From: Monodelphis domestica
Lineage: Eukaryota > Chordata > Mammalia > Didelphimorphia > Didelphidae
DNA: 64,000 bases
Direction of reading: 5' to 3'
NCBI RefSeq assembly: GCF_027887165.1
Contig: NC_077232.1
Coordinates: forward strand, 13,727,255-13,791,254
Shown here piece after piece: positions 51,236-62,946 of this stretch. Within the stretch, counting starts at the first letter, position 1; each line of letters opens with the position of its first letter. A model generated the notes under the pieces. That model searched no databases. It saw only the letters and a program-made list of their open reading frames with translations, and was not told the DNA's origin. The translations under genes and the position numbers were made by a program.

Positions 51236-51974
51236 GGGGTTATTGACTGAATATATTATACTAGTGGTTGCTAGGGATTAATTCAATCCCAATAAAATAC
51301 TGAAATCAGTTTGGGATTTTTATGGTGGTTTAATTACAATAGAGGGAAGAAATTAAGAAGAAGAAGAGAGAGAAAAGGGTATAATATTTCTCCAACGTAG
51401 CCTAAGCCAAGGGAAGTTCAGAGAACTCAGTCACAAGGCCTCCTTAGAAGATGAAAACTAGCTTGGCTTCCAACCACAAGGTCTACTCTGAGATGATGGA
51501 CCTCCTAAAAGGATAATGCTTTAACAGGTTAAGGAAAGGAGGAATCAGCCTAACCACTCACCCAGGATTCTCAGGGAAGACGCCTCATCCAACCCATGCT
51601 ACAGAGCTTCTCCAGTCACCTCACCAGCAAGCTACAACCCCCAAACCACTAAAACATCCACCACGCTGCCACGAGCCACACAAGCCAGAGAGAGAGCGTC
51701 ACAACTTTGCAAGAGAGAGCCGGAGAGAGGAAGTGACATGAAATATATAGACAGTTCTTTACATCATTTCCTGCATCTAACATGTACCAATGGTAGCTTA
51801 AGCTTGACTGAGGACAGCCCGGGGGTCTGTCGGTTGTTTCTTATTTGTCACTTACTAGCACATGTCTGTCATAGGCCATCTTCCTCAACACTTAATCCTT
51901 AAATAGGGGGGTAGACATTCCTGGTTGCTAGCATTTTAAAGACTAATCAGGGTGGAGAAAAATCTAACATTCAC
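51236..51974 (-). mobile_element. LTR family A, minus orientation
   Basis: The left part 'ttattgactgaatatatta', then 'gtggttgctaggg' and 'tttttatggtggtttaatta', is the reverse complement of the 3' end of the 20941-21551 LTR. The right edge 'aatctaacattcaca' is the reverse complement of its start. The outer left edge is approximate. Confidence 0.75.
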
Positions 51975-52390
51975 ATCACATAAATAGAATTCCCAGAACC
52001 CCTAAGGAGAGGATGGCTACAATGAGAAACTCTGACTCTTTCTCCAGCAGATAGAGAACCGGACAGCAGGTGGCACCAGTCTCCTCAGACAGAAGACTGT
52101 CAAGTTCACAGACTGTTGACAGCCTCCTGTGCTCTGCCAGAAGAATGAACTTTTGTTTTGATCAATAGCGGAGAAGTTGCTGCAGGAGTTTTATTTTAAG
52201 TTAAGAAACTCTATAATTGAAGATTTGCTTTTAGAATTTTAGAATAGGTTAGTAAGACAGAAATTATTTACAGATAGTTAGGAAGTCAGGTTAGATCTAA
52301 ATTCATTCAGATATGAAGATTTCCCTTGCGGTAAAGAATTAGGATCAGGGTATTAGTTGGAGCTTTGTAGCTTAGGGAAATACATCTATC
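51975..52390 (+). other. Unclassified LTR-like block, left part (continues at 58025-58240)
   Basis: This segment and 58025-58240 were contiguous before the young L1 inserted, since the two sides share its target duplication. The joined block is about 630 bp, unlike the surrounding HAL1-like sequence, and carries AATAAA at 58071-58076 on +. It may be another LTR; family unknown. Confidence 0.35.
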
Positions 52391-52827
52391 AATAATCAAT
52401 ATGCTACTTCCGGGTAATCATGGCTGCAATCTAGACGCCACACGCTTCCTCTCCCCGGCACCGAACGAAATAGACTACATCAAAGGAGCATAAAATCACC
52501 TTTGGAGGAACAGAAGGACTCCCCAGTACCCCACAGAGGCAAAGGTACGTGGGGCTTGAACATTTCCACACTAAAATAAGAAGGAAAAGCTTGCACAGAA
52601 AAGTGAACTGAGCCGCCCTTCCCCCACCCCACCTCCCCCACTAAACCAGAGTGAGCTACCTGAGCGCTCACCGGGACAGCGAGTGAGTGGGGAGCATCTC
52701 TGTCTGGGGGGGGCACTCCAGGGTCCTTGGGATCTGGGGACTGCCAGGAAAAAACATCTCAGGGCGCTTTCACTGGAGAATCCATCAGAGCTGTACTTGG
52801 GGCGGGCTGAGCTGAACCCCTAGGAAT

Positions 52828-53160
52828 GTAATTGCCAAATTCAAGAGCTTCCAAGTAAAGGAGAAAATCCTGCAAGAAGCCAAGAAGAAGAGCTTCAGAT
52901 ATAAGGGGGCTCCCATAAGGATCACACACGACTTAGCGGCTAACACACTAAGAGACCGCAAAGCATGGAACACGATATTTAGAAAGGCAAGAGAGCTGGG
53001 TCTCCAACCAAGAATCAACTACCCAGCAAAACTGACTATATACTTCCAGGGGAAAGTATGGGCATTCAACAAAATAGAAGATTTCCAAGCATTTGCTAAC
53101 AAAAGACCAGAGCTCTGTGGAAAGTTCGATATCCAAGCACAGAAAGCAAGAGAAACATGA
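52828..53160 (+). pseudogene. L1 ORF1 C-terminal domain (ORF1 5' part deleted)
   Basis: An uninterrupted 110-residue frame ends at TGA (53158-53160). It starts Val-Ile-Ala-Lys-Phe-Lys and includes Pro-Ile-Arg-Ile-Thr-His-Asp-Leu-Ala-Ala and Leu-Gly-Leu-Gln-Pro-Arg-Ile-Asn-Tyr, the conserved C-terminal RNA-binding region of L1 ORF1p. Upstream, 5' UTR sequence runs almost directly into it (about 52784-52827), so the coiled-coil and RRM portions and the start codon are missing. ORF1p would not be made, and retrotransposition in cis is not expected. Confidence 0.85.
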
Positions 53161-53847
53161 AAAGGTAAATATGAAAGAAAGGGAAAAGGAGATAAATCTT
53201 ATCTTTTTCTTTAAGTCAAACTCTCTTCTATAAGGACTACATTTACATCAAATTATATATATATCAATATGTGGGGAAAATATTTTGTGTAACTCTCATA
53301 AATTGTATCATCATAAGAGTAGTTAGAAGAAACATGCATAGGGAAAGATTGGGGCATTAAGAAGATTTGGGGAAAGTTGGGGCAAAGAAAGGAAAAGGGA
53401 GGGGGGAACCGCGATAATACTAAGATTAACTTCAAGAAATAGGGGGGAATCAATAGAATAAACTTTCCCATATAAAGATACACATGGGAAGGGGAGGGGA
53501 AGAACTCTCATATGAGAAGGAGAGGAAGAGAGCGTGAAGTGGAATTACTTAAAACTTACTCTCAGTGAAATCAAATCTGAGAGGGAAGAACATCTAGATC
53601 CAGTGGGATCCTGAATTCTATCTTATCCATTAGGGCAAGAAAGAAAGGAAACCCAAGGAGGGGGCGGGGGGAGGGAGTACAAAAAGGGAGGGAAGGAGAG
53701 GGGGGAGGGGAAGGGAGCATAAAAAGGGAGGGGATAGAAAGGGAAGCATCTCAAGGGAGGGGACTAGGGGGACTGACCTAAAGTAAATCACTGGTTCAAA
53801 AGGAGAAAGCTAAAGAAGAAAGGTCAGAACTAGGGGAAGATATCAAA

Positions 53848-56800
53848 ATGCCAGCGAATCCACAAATAACAATCATAACTTTGAACGTAAATGGGATGAA
53901 CTCACCCATAAAACGTAGACAAATAGCAGATTGGATTAGAACCCAAAACCCTACCATATGTTGTCTTCAAGAAACACTTTTGAGACGGGTTGACACTCAC
54001 AAGGTTAGAATTAAAGGTTGGAGTAAGACCTTTTGGGCCTCAACCGATAGAAAGAAGGCAGGAGTTGCAATCATGATATCCGACAAAGCCAAAGTACAAA
54101 TAGACCTGATCAAAAGGGACAGGGAAGGTAAATATATTCTGCTAAAAGGAAGTATAGACAATGAGGAAATATCACTAATCAACATGTATACACCAAATGG
54201 TATAGCATCCAAATTTTTAATAGAGAAACTAGGAGAATTGAAGGAGGAAATAGACAGTAAAACCATATTAGTGGGAGACTTGAACCAACCACTATCAAAT
54301 TTAGATAAATCAAACAAAAAAATAAACAAGAAAGAGGTAAAAGAGGTGAATGTAATCTTAGAAAAATTAGAGTTAATAGACATATGGAGAAAAATAAATA
54401 GGGACAAAAAAGAATACACCTTTTCAGCACCACATGGCACATTCACAAAAATAGATCATACACTAGGTCATAGAAACATGGCACTCAAATGCAGAAAAGC
54501 AGAAATATTAACTGCAGCCTTTTCAGACCACAAGGCAATTAAAATATTGATTGGCAAGGGTACATGGAGACTCAAATCAAAAATTAATTGGAAATTAAAT
54601 AACATGATACTTCAAAATCAGATAGTTAGAGAAGAAATCATAGAAACAATTAACAATTTTGTTGAAGAAAATGACAATGGCGAAACATCCTTACAAACCT
54701 TATGGGATGCAGCCAAGGCAGTACTTAGAGGAAAATTCATATCCCTGAGTGCATATATTAACAAATTAGGGAGGACAGAGACCAAGGAATTGGAAATGCA
54801 AATCAAAAAACTTGAGAATGAACAAATTAAAACCCCCCAGAAGAAAACCATACTAGAGATCCTAAAAATTAAGGGAGAAATTAATGAAATAGAAAGTGAC
54901 AGAACTATTGAGCTAATAAACAAGACTAGAAGTTGGTACTTTGAAAAAAAAGACAAAATAGACAAAGTGCTGGTTAATTTAATTAAAAAAAGGAAAGAAG
55001 AAAGGCAAATTAACAGCATCAAGGATGAGAAGGGGGATCTCACCTCCAATGAAGAGGAAATTAAGGCAATCATTAAAAACTACTTTGCCCAACTATATGG
55101 CAATAAATATACCAACCTAGGTGATATGGATGAATATTTACAAAAATATAAATTGCCTAGACTAACAGAAGAAGAAATAGTTTTCTTAAATAATCCCATA
55201 TCAGAAAAAGAAATCCAACAGGCCATCAAAGAACTTCCTAAGAAAAAATCCCCAGGGCCTGATGGATTCACCAGCGAATTCTATCAAACATTCAGAGAAC
55301 AGTTAATCCCAATACTATACAAACTATTTGACATAATAAGCAAAGAGGGAGTTCTACCAAACTCCTTTTATGACACAAGCATGGTACTGATTCCAAAACC
55401 AGGCAGGCCAAAAACAGGGAAAGAAAATTATAGACCAATCTCCCTAATGAATATAGATGCAAAAATCTTAAATAGGATACTAGTAAAAAGACTCCAGCAA
55501 GTGATTAGAAGGGTCATCCACCATGATCAAGTAGGATTTATACCAGGGATGCAGGGCTGGTTCAACATTAGGAAAACTATCCACATAATTGACCACATCA
55601 ACAAGCAAACCAACAAGAACCACATGATTATCTCAATAGATGCAGAAAAAGCCTTTGATAAAATACAACACCCATTCCTACTAAAAACACTAGAAAGCAT
55701 AGGAATAGAAGGGTCATTCCTAAAAATAATAAACAGTATATATCTAAAACCATCAGATAATATGTTCTGCAATGGGGATAAACTAAATCCATTCCCATTA
55801 AGATCAGGAGTGAAACAAGGATGCCCATTATCACCTCTATTATTTGACATTGTATTAGAAACACTAGCAGTAGCAATTAGAGAAGAAAAAGAAATTGAAG
55901 GCATCAAAATAGGCAAGGAGGAGATCAAATTATCGCTCTTTGCAGATGACATGATGGTCTACTTAAAGAATCCTAGAGATTCAACCAAAAAGCTAATCGA
56001 AATAATCAACAACTTTAGTAAAGTTGCAGGATACAAAATAAACCCACATAAGTCATCAGCCTTTCTATATAATTCCAACACAGCTCAGCAGCAAGAACTA
56101 GAAAGAGAAATCCCATTCAAAATTACCCTAGACAAAATAAAATACTTAGGAATCTATCTCCCGAGACAAACACAGGATCTATATGAACACAACTACAAAA
56201 CACTTTCCACACAACTAAAACTAGACTTGAACAATTGGAAGAACATTAACTGCTCATGGGTAGGATAAGCCAATATAATAAAAATGACCATCCTACCCAA
56301 ACTCATCTATCTATTTAGTGCCATACCAATGGAACTTCCAAATTTTTTTTTTACTGATTTAGAAAAAAACATAACAAAGTTCATTTGGAAGAACAAAAGA
56401 TCAAGGATATCCAGGGAAATAATGAAAAAAAAATACAAAGGAAGGGGGTCTTGCAGTCTCAGATCTCAGACTATATTACAAAGCAGCGGTCATCAAAACA
56501 ATTTGGTACTGGCTAAGAGACAGAAAGGAGGATCAGTGGAATAGACTGGGGGCAAGCAACCTCAGCAAGACAGTATATGACAAACCCAAAGATCCCAGCT
56601 TTTGGGACAAAAATCCACTATTTCATAAAAACTGCTGGGAAAATTGGAGGACAGTATGGGAAAGATTAGGCTTAGATCAACACCTCACACCCTACACCAA
56701 GATAAATTCAAAATGGGTGAATGACTTGAACATAAAGAAGGAAACTATAAGAAAATTAGGCGAACACAGAATAGTATACATGTCAGACCTTTGGGAAGGG

Positions 56801-57652
56801 AAATACTTCAAAACCAAGCAAGAATTAGAAAGAGTTACGAAATGCAAAATAAATAATCTGGATTACATCAAATTGAAAAGTTTTTGTACAAACAAAACCA
56901 ATGTAACTAAAATCAGAAGGATAGCAACAAATTGGGAAACAATCTTCATAAAAACCTCTGACAAAGGTTTAATTACTCAAATTTATAAAGAACTAAATCA
57001 ATTGTACAAAAAATCAAGCCATTCTCCAATTGACAAATGGGCAAGGGACATGAACAGGCAGTTCTCAGCCAAAAAAATCAAAACTATTAATAAGCACATG
57101 AAAAAGTGCTCTACATCTCTTATAATCAGAGAGATGCAAATCAAAACAACTCTGAGGTATCACCTCACACCTAGCAGATTGGCTAACATGACATCTATGC
57201 AAAGTAATGAATGCTGGAGGGGATGTGGCAAAGTGGGGACATTAATTCATTGCTGGTGGAGTTGTGAATTGATCCAACCATTCTGGAGGGCAATTTGGAA
57301 CTATGTCCAAAGGGCGATAAAAGATTGTTTGCCCTTTGATCCAGCCATAGCACTGCTGGGTTTGTACCCCAAAGAGATAATAAGGAAAATGTCTCGTACA
57401 AGAATATTCATAGCTGCGCTCTTTGTGGTGTCCAAAAATTGGAAAATGAGGGGATGCCCATCAATTGGGGAATGGCTGAACAAATTGTGGTATATGTTGG
57501 TGATGGAATACGATTGTGCTAAAAGGAATAATAAAGTGGAGGAATTCCATGGAGACTGGAACAACCTCCACGAAGTGATGCAGAGCAAAAGGAGCAGAAC
57601 CAGGAAAACATTGTACACAGAGACTGATACATTGTGGTACAATCGAAGGTGA
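53848..57652 (+). pseudogene. L1 ORF2 (endonuclease-RT), two defects
   Basis: An open frame of 806 codons starts at the ATG at 53848. The endonuclease N-terminus has Thr-Leu-Asn-Val-Asn-Gly (10-15) and Cys-Leu-Gln-Glu-Thr (39-43), but Leu follows where L1 endonucleases normally have His. RT motifs are Pro-Gly-Pro-Asp-Gly-Phe (near 470), Tyr-Arg-Pro-Ile-Ser-Leu-Met, Asp-Ala-Glu-Lys-Ala-Phe-Asp, Gln-Gly-Cys-Pro-Leu-Ser-Pro and Phe-Ala-Asp-Asp (698-701), all intact. A TAA ends the frame at 56266-56268. The same frame reopens and a +1 shift follows near 56445 in a G run. The C-terminal part (to TGA 57650-57652) keeps the Cys-Trp-Arg-Gly-Cys ... His-Cys-Trp-Trp-Ser-Cys region. Few other lesions are seen, consistent with youth. 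Confidence 0.93.
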
Positions 57653-58024
57653 TAGACTTCTCCATTAGTATCAATGCAATGTTCCTGAACAATCTGCAGG
57701 GATCTAAAAAATACTACCCACAAGCAGAGGATAAACTGTGGGAGTAAAAACACCGATGAAAAACAACTGCTTGACTACAGGGTTGGAGGAGATAAGACTG
57801 AGGAGAGACTCTAAATGAACACTATAATGCAAATTCCAACAACAGGGAAATGGGTTCGAGTCAAGAACACATGTGATAACCAGTGGAATCATGCGTTGGC
57901 TATGGGAGAGGGAAAGGGGGGGGAGGGGAGGAAAAGAAAACGATCTTTGTTTCCAATGAACAATGTATGAAAACGACCAAATAAAATAATGTTTAAATAA
58001 AAAAAAATAATAATCAATATGCTA

Positions 58025-58240
58025 ACTAACTTTCCTTTTCCTTTTCCTTTCCCTGTAATCTTTAGAGTTAAATAAACAGGTTTTCTATATCTTGTCTCCA
58101 GCAAATTTCCTCAATTGTAAATCCAGTTGATTATCTCAAGGGACAACAATGGAATCTCCTAATAAGTAATAGCCTACCAATAAGTATCAATACCAATGAA
58201 TATCAGGATCAATATTCCTCATAACCATGGTTAGGTGTTG
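58025..58240 (+). other. Unclassified LTR-like block, right part
   Basis: Continuation of 51975-52390 across the young L1. It contains TTCCTTTTCC repeats (58031-58050) and AATAAA (58071-58076). Confidence 0.35.
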
Positions 58241-59309
58241 TTTTAAAAATATTTTCCCAATATTTTTCTTGACTTTTATTTTCATTTTAGAGATGGGCTC
58301 TGTTCTTATACTAGAGGGAGCACTCCCTTAAACTTCAGTTTTTACTCACTGCTACCCTCCGCTTTAGTTCCTTTTCCCTGCAAGTTTCAGTTCTTCTAAG
58401 GTGTCATGAAAGCTTGTGGACTGGGAGCTCTGAAAGCCACTTCCCACTGCTGAGTCCGTCTACCTCAAGTTCCACTGATGGCTTATGGGCTTTAGAGCTT
58501 ATGAGTTAAACTTCTAATGGGGGTCAGGATGTTGCCATTCATTTGGGCAGTGACTTTAGGGCTTGCTGTAGGCTTAAACTGGCCAGGAACACTGAGGACT
58601 GTCTTATGCTGGGGTTGAATTCCTCATTGTTATATCAGACAGAAGCTGTGGGTATTCCCTTCAGCTTGAAGCAGCTGGGTGCGCTATGGACTTTCTAGAT
58701 GTGGTGTTCCAGGCCTTACTGCAGTCTTAGGAAGAGGCTCTGGGCCACCCCTTCTGCTTGCACCAGCCACATGTGTTATAGTAGACCTTGGGACCTCATT
58801 GCAGGCTTGTGCTAAGGCTGAGATCTTCAAGAGGTGGGCATAGAAACGCTCTGCTTTTGGCTTCAGCAGCATCTTAAGGGTTTTGAAGTTGTCTTGGGAC
58901 CAGGTTGAGATCCTTGAGAAGTAGGTGTGGAGTTGGAGGGGAATTGTTGTTGTCTTGTGCCTGTGCTCCTTGGTGTGGCCTTGCTAGGGAGAAGGCTCCC
59001 TTTCTAGCCCCCAAAGAAACTCATGCTTTCTGTCTAACTTCCCTGTTGTTTTCTGCAGGAAAATGGCTTTATTCTATCTCATTGTTGGTTCTATCATTCC
59101 AGTATTAATTTTGAAGCATTATTTTGTGATTGGTTGGAGAGGATTTTCATTAAGGTCTCAGCATTCCTCACCCCTATTTCACAATTTAGGCTCCATCTTT
59201 CAGATTTTTTGTTTTCAAAATATTAAAAAATTATTTTATTAAAAAATCAATATAGTATAAAATAATATAAGAAGACCAAATTTTGTCTATAGGTCTGCAC
59301 TTGAACCCT

Positions 59310-60050
59310 TGTACTTATCTTTTGTCAACATCTACTTTAGACTGAAGTCAAATAATTTTGTCATCTCCCAATGTTGCTCTTCAGAGCAAGAAATCAACCT
59401 GCATTTAATTGTCAAATATTTTGTGCAAAGTCCTGAGCAAGCACTATGGATAAAATTATAGTTCATGCTCTACTTTAATTGTAGCTAATTCTGGGTTTGG
59501 AATGACATTGGTCTGAAGTAGTTAATTCAGGCAGCGTCCCAACCCTGACTTGATAAAACATTGCAAAGTCAACTCCAACTCCTTTATCAAAAGGGTGAAA
59601 TTTTAAAAACACATTGTTGTTGTTTTAATCGTTGTTACCAGATGGAAGGTTATAATAACGAAGGCTTTTTTAAGGAAACCAGGATAGTCATCATTCCTTA
59701 TATGTATGGGTAAAATACAAGAAGGATGGATGACATGGAAAATATTGGCCTTAAGTGATAAAACATTAGTGTGCTCAATTGTTAGATTTATGTTTTTCGA
59801 GAAATTAGGGAATTTCTTCAGGACAAGTGGTGGCACCACAATGGAAAATCAGTGGGAAGACTGAGATAAGACTCTGTCAGAATGGGCAGGCATATTTGGG
59901 TTGCGATCAAAATCTATGGAGGAAAAACCCACAGTGAACCCACAAGAACCAGGTTCTTGGAGTGTTGTGAACCTTGATTTTGTGTCAACAAAAACTTGAC
60001 ACAGAATCAGGATTTGATGAATGCCTGGAGGCAAAAATATACCTCAAATA
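59310..60050 (+). other. 5' flank of V2R unit 3, paralogous to 41080-41830
   Basis: The pair aligns over about 740 bp with many small gaps (for example 'gtcaacatctactttaga', 'gagcaagaaatcaa', 'atcaaaagggtgaaa', 'gggtaaaata', 'gatttgatgaatg'). It ends about 220 bp before the exon 1 ATG, so it includes the promoter region. This is evidence that the V2R units arose by tandem duplication including upstream sequence. Confidence 0.75.
59913..59938 (+). promoter_or_regulatory. Conserved 26-bp block in V2R flanks (copy 2)
   Basis: Identical to 41706-41731, and 335 bp upstream of the unit 3 ATG. It is a candidate promoter element by conservation only. Confidence 0.35.
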
Positions 60051-60272
60051 TATCCTGTAATGTTTGTCTTTTGCCTTTGTCATAAAGAGACACTTGGCTA
60101 ATGGCTTAAAATATGATTTTGCAAGTGTGAGGGACTGAGCAAAACTTGAGCATTTATTAGAAAAGAAAAAAATTTGATGACAAAGAATATGTCTATAGAT
60201 GCATGGACAAAGACCCTCAGTCACCTAAGACTCCCTTGCTCCTTAAATCTTTATAAATTTTGGGTATTTGCC

Positions 60273-60502
60273 ATGGGCTTGGATAAACTGGGGCTCTCTT
60301 TGTCTAGATTACTTGTGATCCTGCTGTTTCAGTTTTCTTTTTCTGAGAAGCATGCTTGTCACTTCGAAAGAGATGACAGTTCCACATATAGAAAGGAAGG
60401 GAGCCTGGTCACAGGGGGTTTCTTCTTATTTCTGAAGGCTGAGACTCATATTGACAAGTCCTACTTCACTTATTCTCCAAATTGAAGTACTGAAGATACA
60501 AA
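60273..60502 (+). pseudogene. V2R unit 3, exon 1 (signal peptide and start of ligand domain) with premature TGA
   Basis: An ATG in good context (gccATGG, 60273) opens 70 codons. A hydrophobic signal peptide spans about residues 9-25. The mature start follows: Ala-Cys-His-Phe (28-31), then Lys-Glu-Gly-Ser-Leu-Val-Thr-Gly-Gly-Phe-Phe (41-51), the hallmark V2R exon 1 motif in which a Gly-Asp-(hydrophobic)-x-Ile-Gly-Gly-Phe-Phe pattern is expected. A TGA at 60483-60485 stops the frame after Ser-Pro-Asn, and 18 bases later a GTAAGT donor (60503) closes the expected exon. A single-base change could have created the stop, so this may be a recent or polymorphic null. Exons 2-6 are not recognised in the remaining 3.5 kb and may lie to the right. 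The signature is short, but the position after the conserved flank supports it. Confidence 0.75.
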
Positions 60503-61228
60503 GTAAGTTGCTATTTCTGAGTTTTTCCCATGGTCTGGTGAAATACAGCTATCCATATTTCAGACTGATTGACCTTCTCAGGAGAATTATTGTGCTTTTT
60601 GGCCTCACGACTTCAGTTAAAGCAAAGACTTTGATTAGGAAAGATCTAGAAAATTATTATTCAGGAAGCTGAAAAATTAATAGGATTTATCATTTACAGC
60701 ACAGGAAGCAGAGAAATAAAAACTAAGGGATATGACAATATAGACAGTCACAAATCCATCCTTAGAGATGGAAGCAACTCACCAAGGTCACAGGTAAGGA
60801 AGACATGTCAGGGAGGGAATACACTGAAAGATGGGACTCAGGTGGCAAAATAATATTCTCTAAGAATTCTCTTGGTTGAGCAAGGGTTATTGTTCCCAAC
60901 CATGGAAGACAATATTCCTTATGAGACCCAGACTCTTGAAGATGTTCTTAGATCAGTTATTTATGTCATGGTTGGATGAAGTTTGGGTAGACTAAAGAAT
61001 CCAACATTATTTAAGATAGCAGACAAGAAAAATAATTCAGAATCCTACTCTCGGTCCAGAGTTTTATTCAGTCAAAGGCTTCAGGATTTATTGCCTGAAA
61101 GAGATTAAATAGTGGAAAAAAAAACATTTATCTTTGCCTCAGCTTTTAGGCTTTAAGACAGTTTAGTCTGTTATTTCATATAGAAGTTCTATTATTATAA
61201 CTATAACACCAGTGCAATGTGGAGAAAT
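60503..61228. other. Putative V2R unit 3 intron 1, unique part
   Basis: No V2R exon 2 was recognised. Short open frames (for example 60451-60672) show no similarity to V2R. Confidence 0.45.
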
Positions 61229-61949
61229 GTGAGGGGTTTATAAAAGGTTGGGCTGGAGTATTTAAGAATAGAGTCACCAGGAATTTAATTAATTCCAAAG
61301 AGATTTATTTTAACAATTTAATTATAAAATATAGGAAGAATGAAAGTAAGAAAATCAGACAGAGAATAGGGTAAGATATCTAGCCTAAGCACTAAGTATT
61401 TTCTCCAATCCCTGGCTCAACCCAGGCAGAGATAATTTGTCCTTAGTCTGAGGGTCCTCAGCCTTAATCTGAGGACCTGGGGATGCAGGGAGCCTCTCTC
61501 AAGGGGCAGGTCTCTTATGAGGCCGGTCTCTTCAAAAATCCAGAAAAGGAGTCATTTCTTTCACTCACCATGTGTCAGTCCAAAGGGAGAGATTTAAGAA
61601 CAGTCACACCAAGTCCAAGGTCTCATAAGTGGATTCTTCACCAGCCTCCAACTCGAACTCCAAACTCCAGAAGAATTCCTCACAAGAAGCTGTAATTCCT
61701 TTTTAATGACACTTCTATTCCATCACTTCCTGTGCCTTTCTCCACTTTTACTTCTACCAATTACAACTAAATCTTTGTTTAGGACTGTCCATTCTGATAC
61801 CTCACTCACTATGACACAGTTGGTTCACAGACCTCCCTTACTCAAGTGTAAATGGGGTGTTTACACTTCAACTGATTAAATCTAAAATTGGGCAGAGGAG
61901 AATTAATTTAATCTTCACAAGCAGGGGAGAGTTAAATTTAATCTCCACA
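61229..61949 (-). mobile_element. LTR family A, minus orientation
   Basis: It has 'gagtcaccaggaatttaatt' and 'agagatttattttaacaatt' at the left, and the right edge 'aaatttaatctccaca', the reverse complement of a TGTGGAGATT-type LTR start. The left edge is approximate. No matching 4-bp duplication could be read. Confidence 0.7.
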
Positions 61950-62764
61950 CCAACCTGTATATAAAATCTCAAACAATGCAAAGTTATAGTGACCAAAAAT
62001 GCCTTGTACTTTAGTTTGTTTGGAAATTTATGAATTCTATTAAGTTTTTACCACTTCTATGCCTAGAAGTGTCCTACAAATTGTAGGGCTCTTTTTGGTG
62101 TATAGGACAATTTCACTGGATCAAAGAATCTCACCCTTAGGTGTTGCCATGAATGATGGATTAAAAAATAAAAATGACCATGATCTCAAAAATTGTGTCA
62201 TTTACTATCATAGTAATGTTATTTATATTGAAGAGTATATTCACACAAAATTTAATTTCTGAATAATGTGAATGCTTTTTTTTGAACCTTTTGAGATCAG
62301 GTTTAGGGAAAATTGTCTCATTTTCCTTATTAACATAAATCATTTTACTCTGCTTTCTATTCTTTCCTTTCCTACTCTTTCTCAATCCTTTGATGGTTTT
62401 GAAATTTATGGAAGGGATATAATAGATCTGATTTTGCATTTGTCATTAGGAGGTTATAAAATGTCAGAGATAATGAAATGCCATTGTGCTCTCTTCTAGA
62501 ATATCTCCAAATTGAGGTATATGAAATGAGCACCATTTCTTTTTCCTCCCCTGGGTTTTACCTGCACAGCAGGTGGAATGTTGCTGCTTGCCTTTTGCAG
62601 ATTTTTTGAACACCCCCCATGAAGTAATTGACATGGAATCCAAATTGATTTCTTTGCATCTCATACATAGAGTCTCATTTTTTTTCATGGCATCTTTAAA
62701 CAGGCTTTTCATCATATCTAGGAGATGGTCTCATGTATCTTTATCACCTGAAATCTTTTGGTTG
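61950..62764. other. Unique sequence right of the LTR
   Basis: No exon or repeat was recognised. Open frames are short and without family resemblance. Confidence 0.45.
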
Positions 62765-62946
62765 CTTTAAAGCTAATATTGAATGCCACTTGGTAAAAGA
62801 AGTTTAAGCTGAGCCTTCCAGTTACTGTTACCAAACCCCAGAAATTTCTTTGTATCTATTTTTGTGTTTCTATTTTCTATTATTATTGTGTGTGTACATG
62901 TTTAATTTGTTTCTTAACAATCAAATTTAAGCCAGAAACAACCATT
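62765..62946 (+). repeat. Direct duplication, copy 1 (about 180 bp)
   Basis: It aligns with 63055-63236 at roughly 90 percent identity without large gaps (both run 'ctttaaagctaat' to 'aatttaagc' and on to 'ccatt'). A SINE fragment lies exactly between the copies. Confidence 0.9.

Larger units (their letters stand above)
52407..58008 (+). mobile_element. Young L1, plus strand, with perfect 16-bp target duplications
   Basis: The repeat aataatcaatatgcta flanks the element exactly (52391-52406 and 58009-58024). It starts 'cttccgggtaatcatggctg' with a G+C-rich 5' UTR (52407-52783), then a truncated ORF1 (C-terminal domain only), a purine-rich spacer, an almost open ORF2 and a 3' UTR with an A-rich tail (57990-58008). 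Its length is 5602 bp, about 0.9 kb short of the full-length copies because most of ORF1 is gone. It is the youngest-looking insertion in the window. Confidence 0.95.
47150..59140 (-). mobile_element. HAL1-like (ORF1-only) L1 relative, minus strand, heavily invaded
   Basis: A 3' UTR (about 47150-47795) is followed directly by ORF1-type sequence (49343-49820 and 50645-51235) with no ORF2 between them. A 5'-UTR-like G+C-richer part follows (about 58240-59140). This 3' UTR-ORF1-5' UTR order without ORF2 is the half-L1 layout. Four or more later insertions sit inside: an L1 3' fragment, two LTRs, and an unclassified LTR-like block that itself contains a young L1. The element is old and has no usable ORF. 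The alternative is an L1 that lost ORF2 by deletion. Confidence 0.55.

Noticed and set aside
54618..55073. 151-codon minus-strand Ser/Leu-rich frame
   Set aside because: Antisense shadow of young L1 ORF2, whose sense frame is fully explained.
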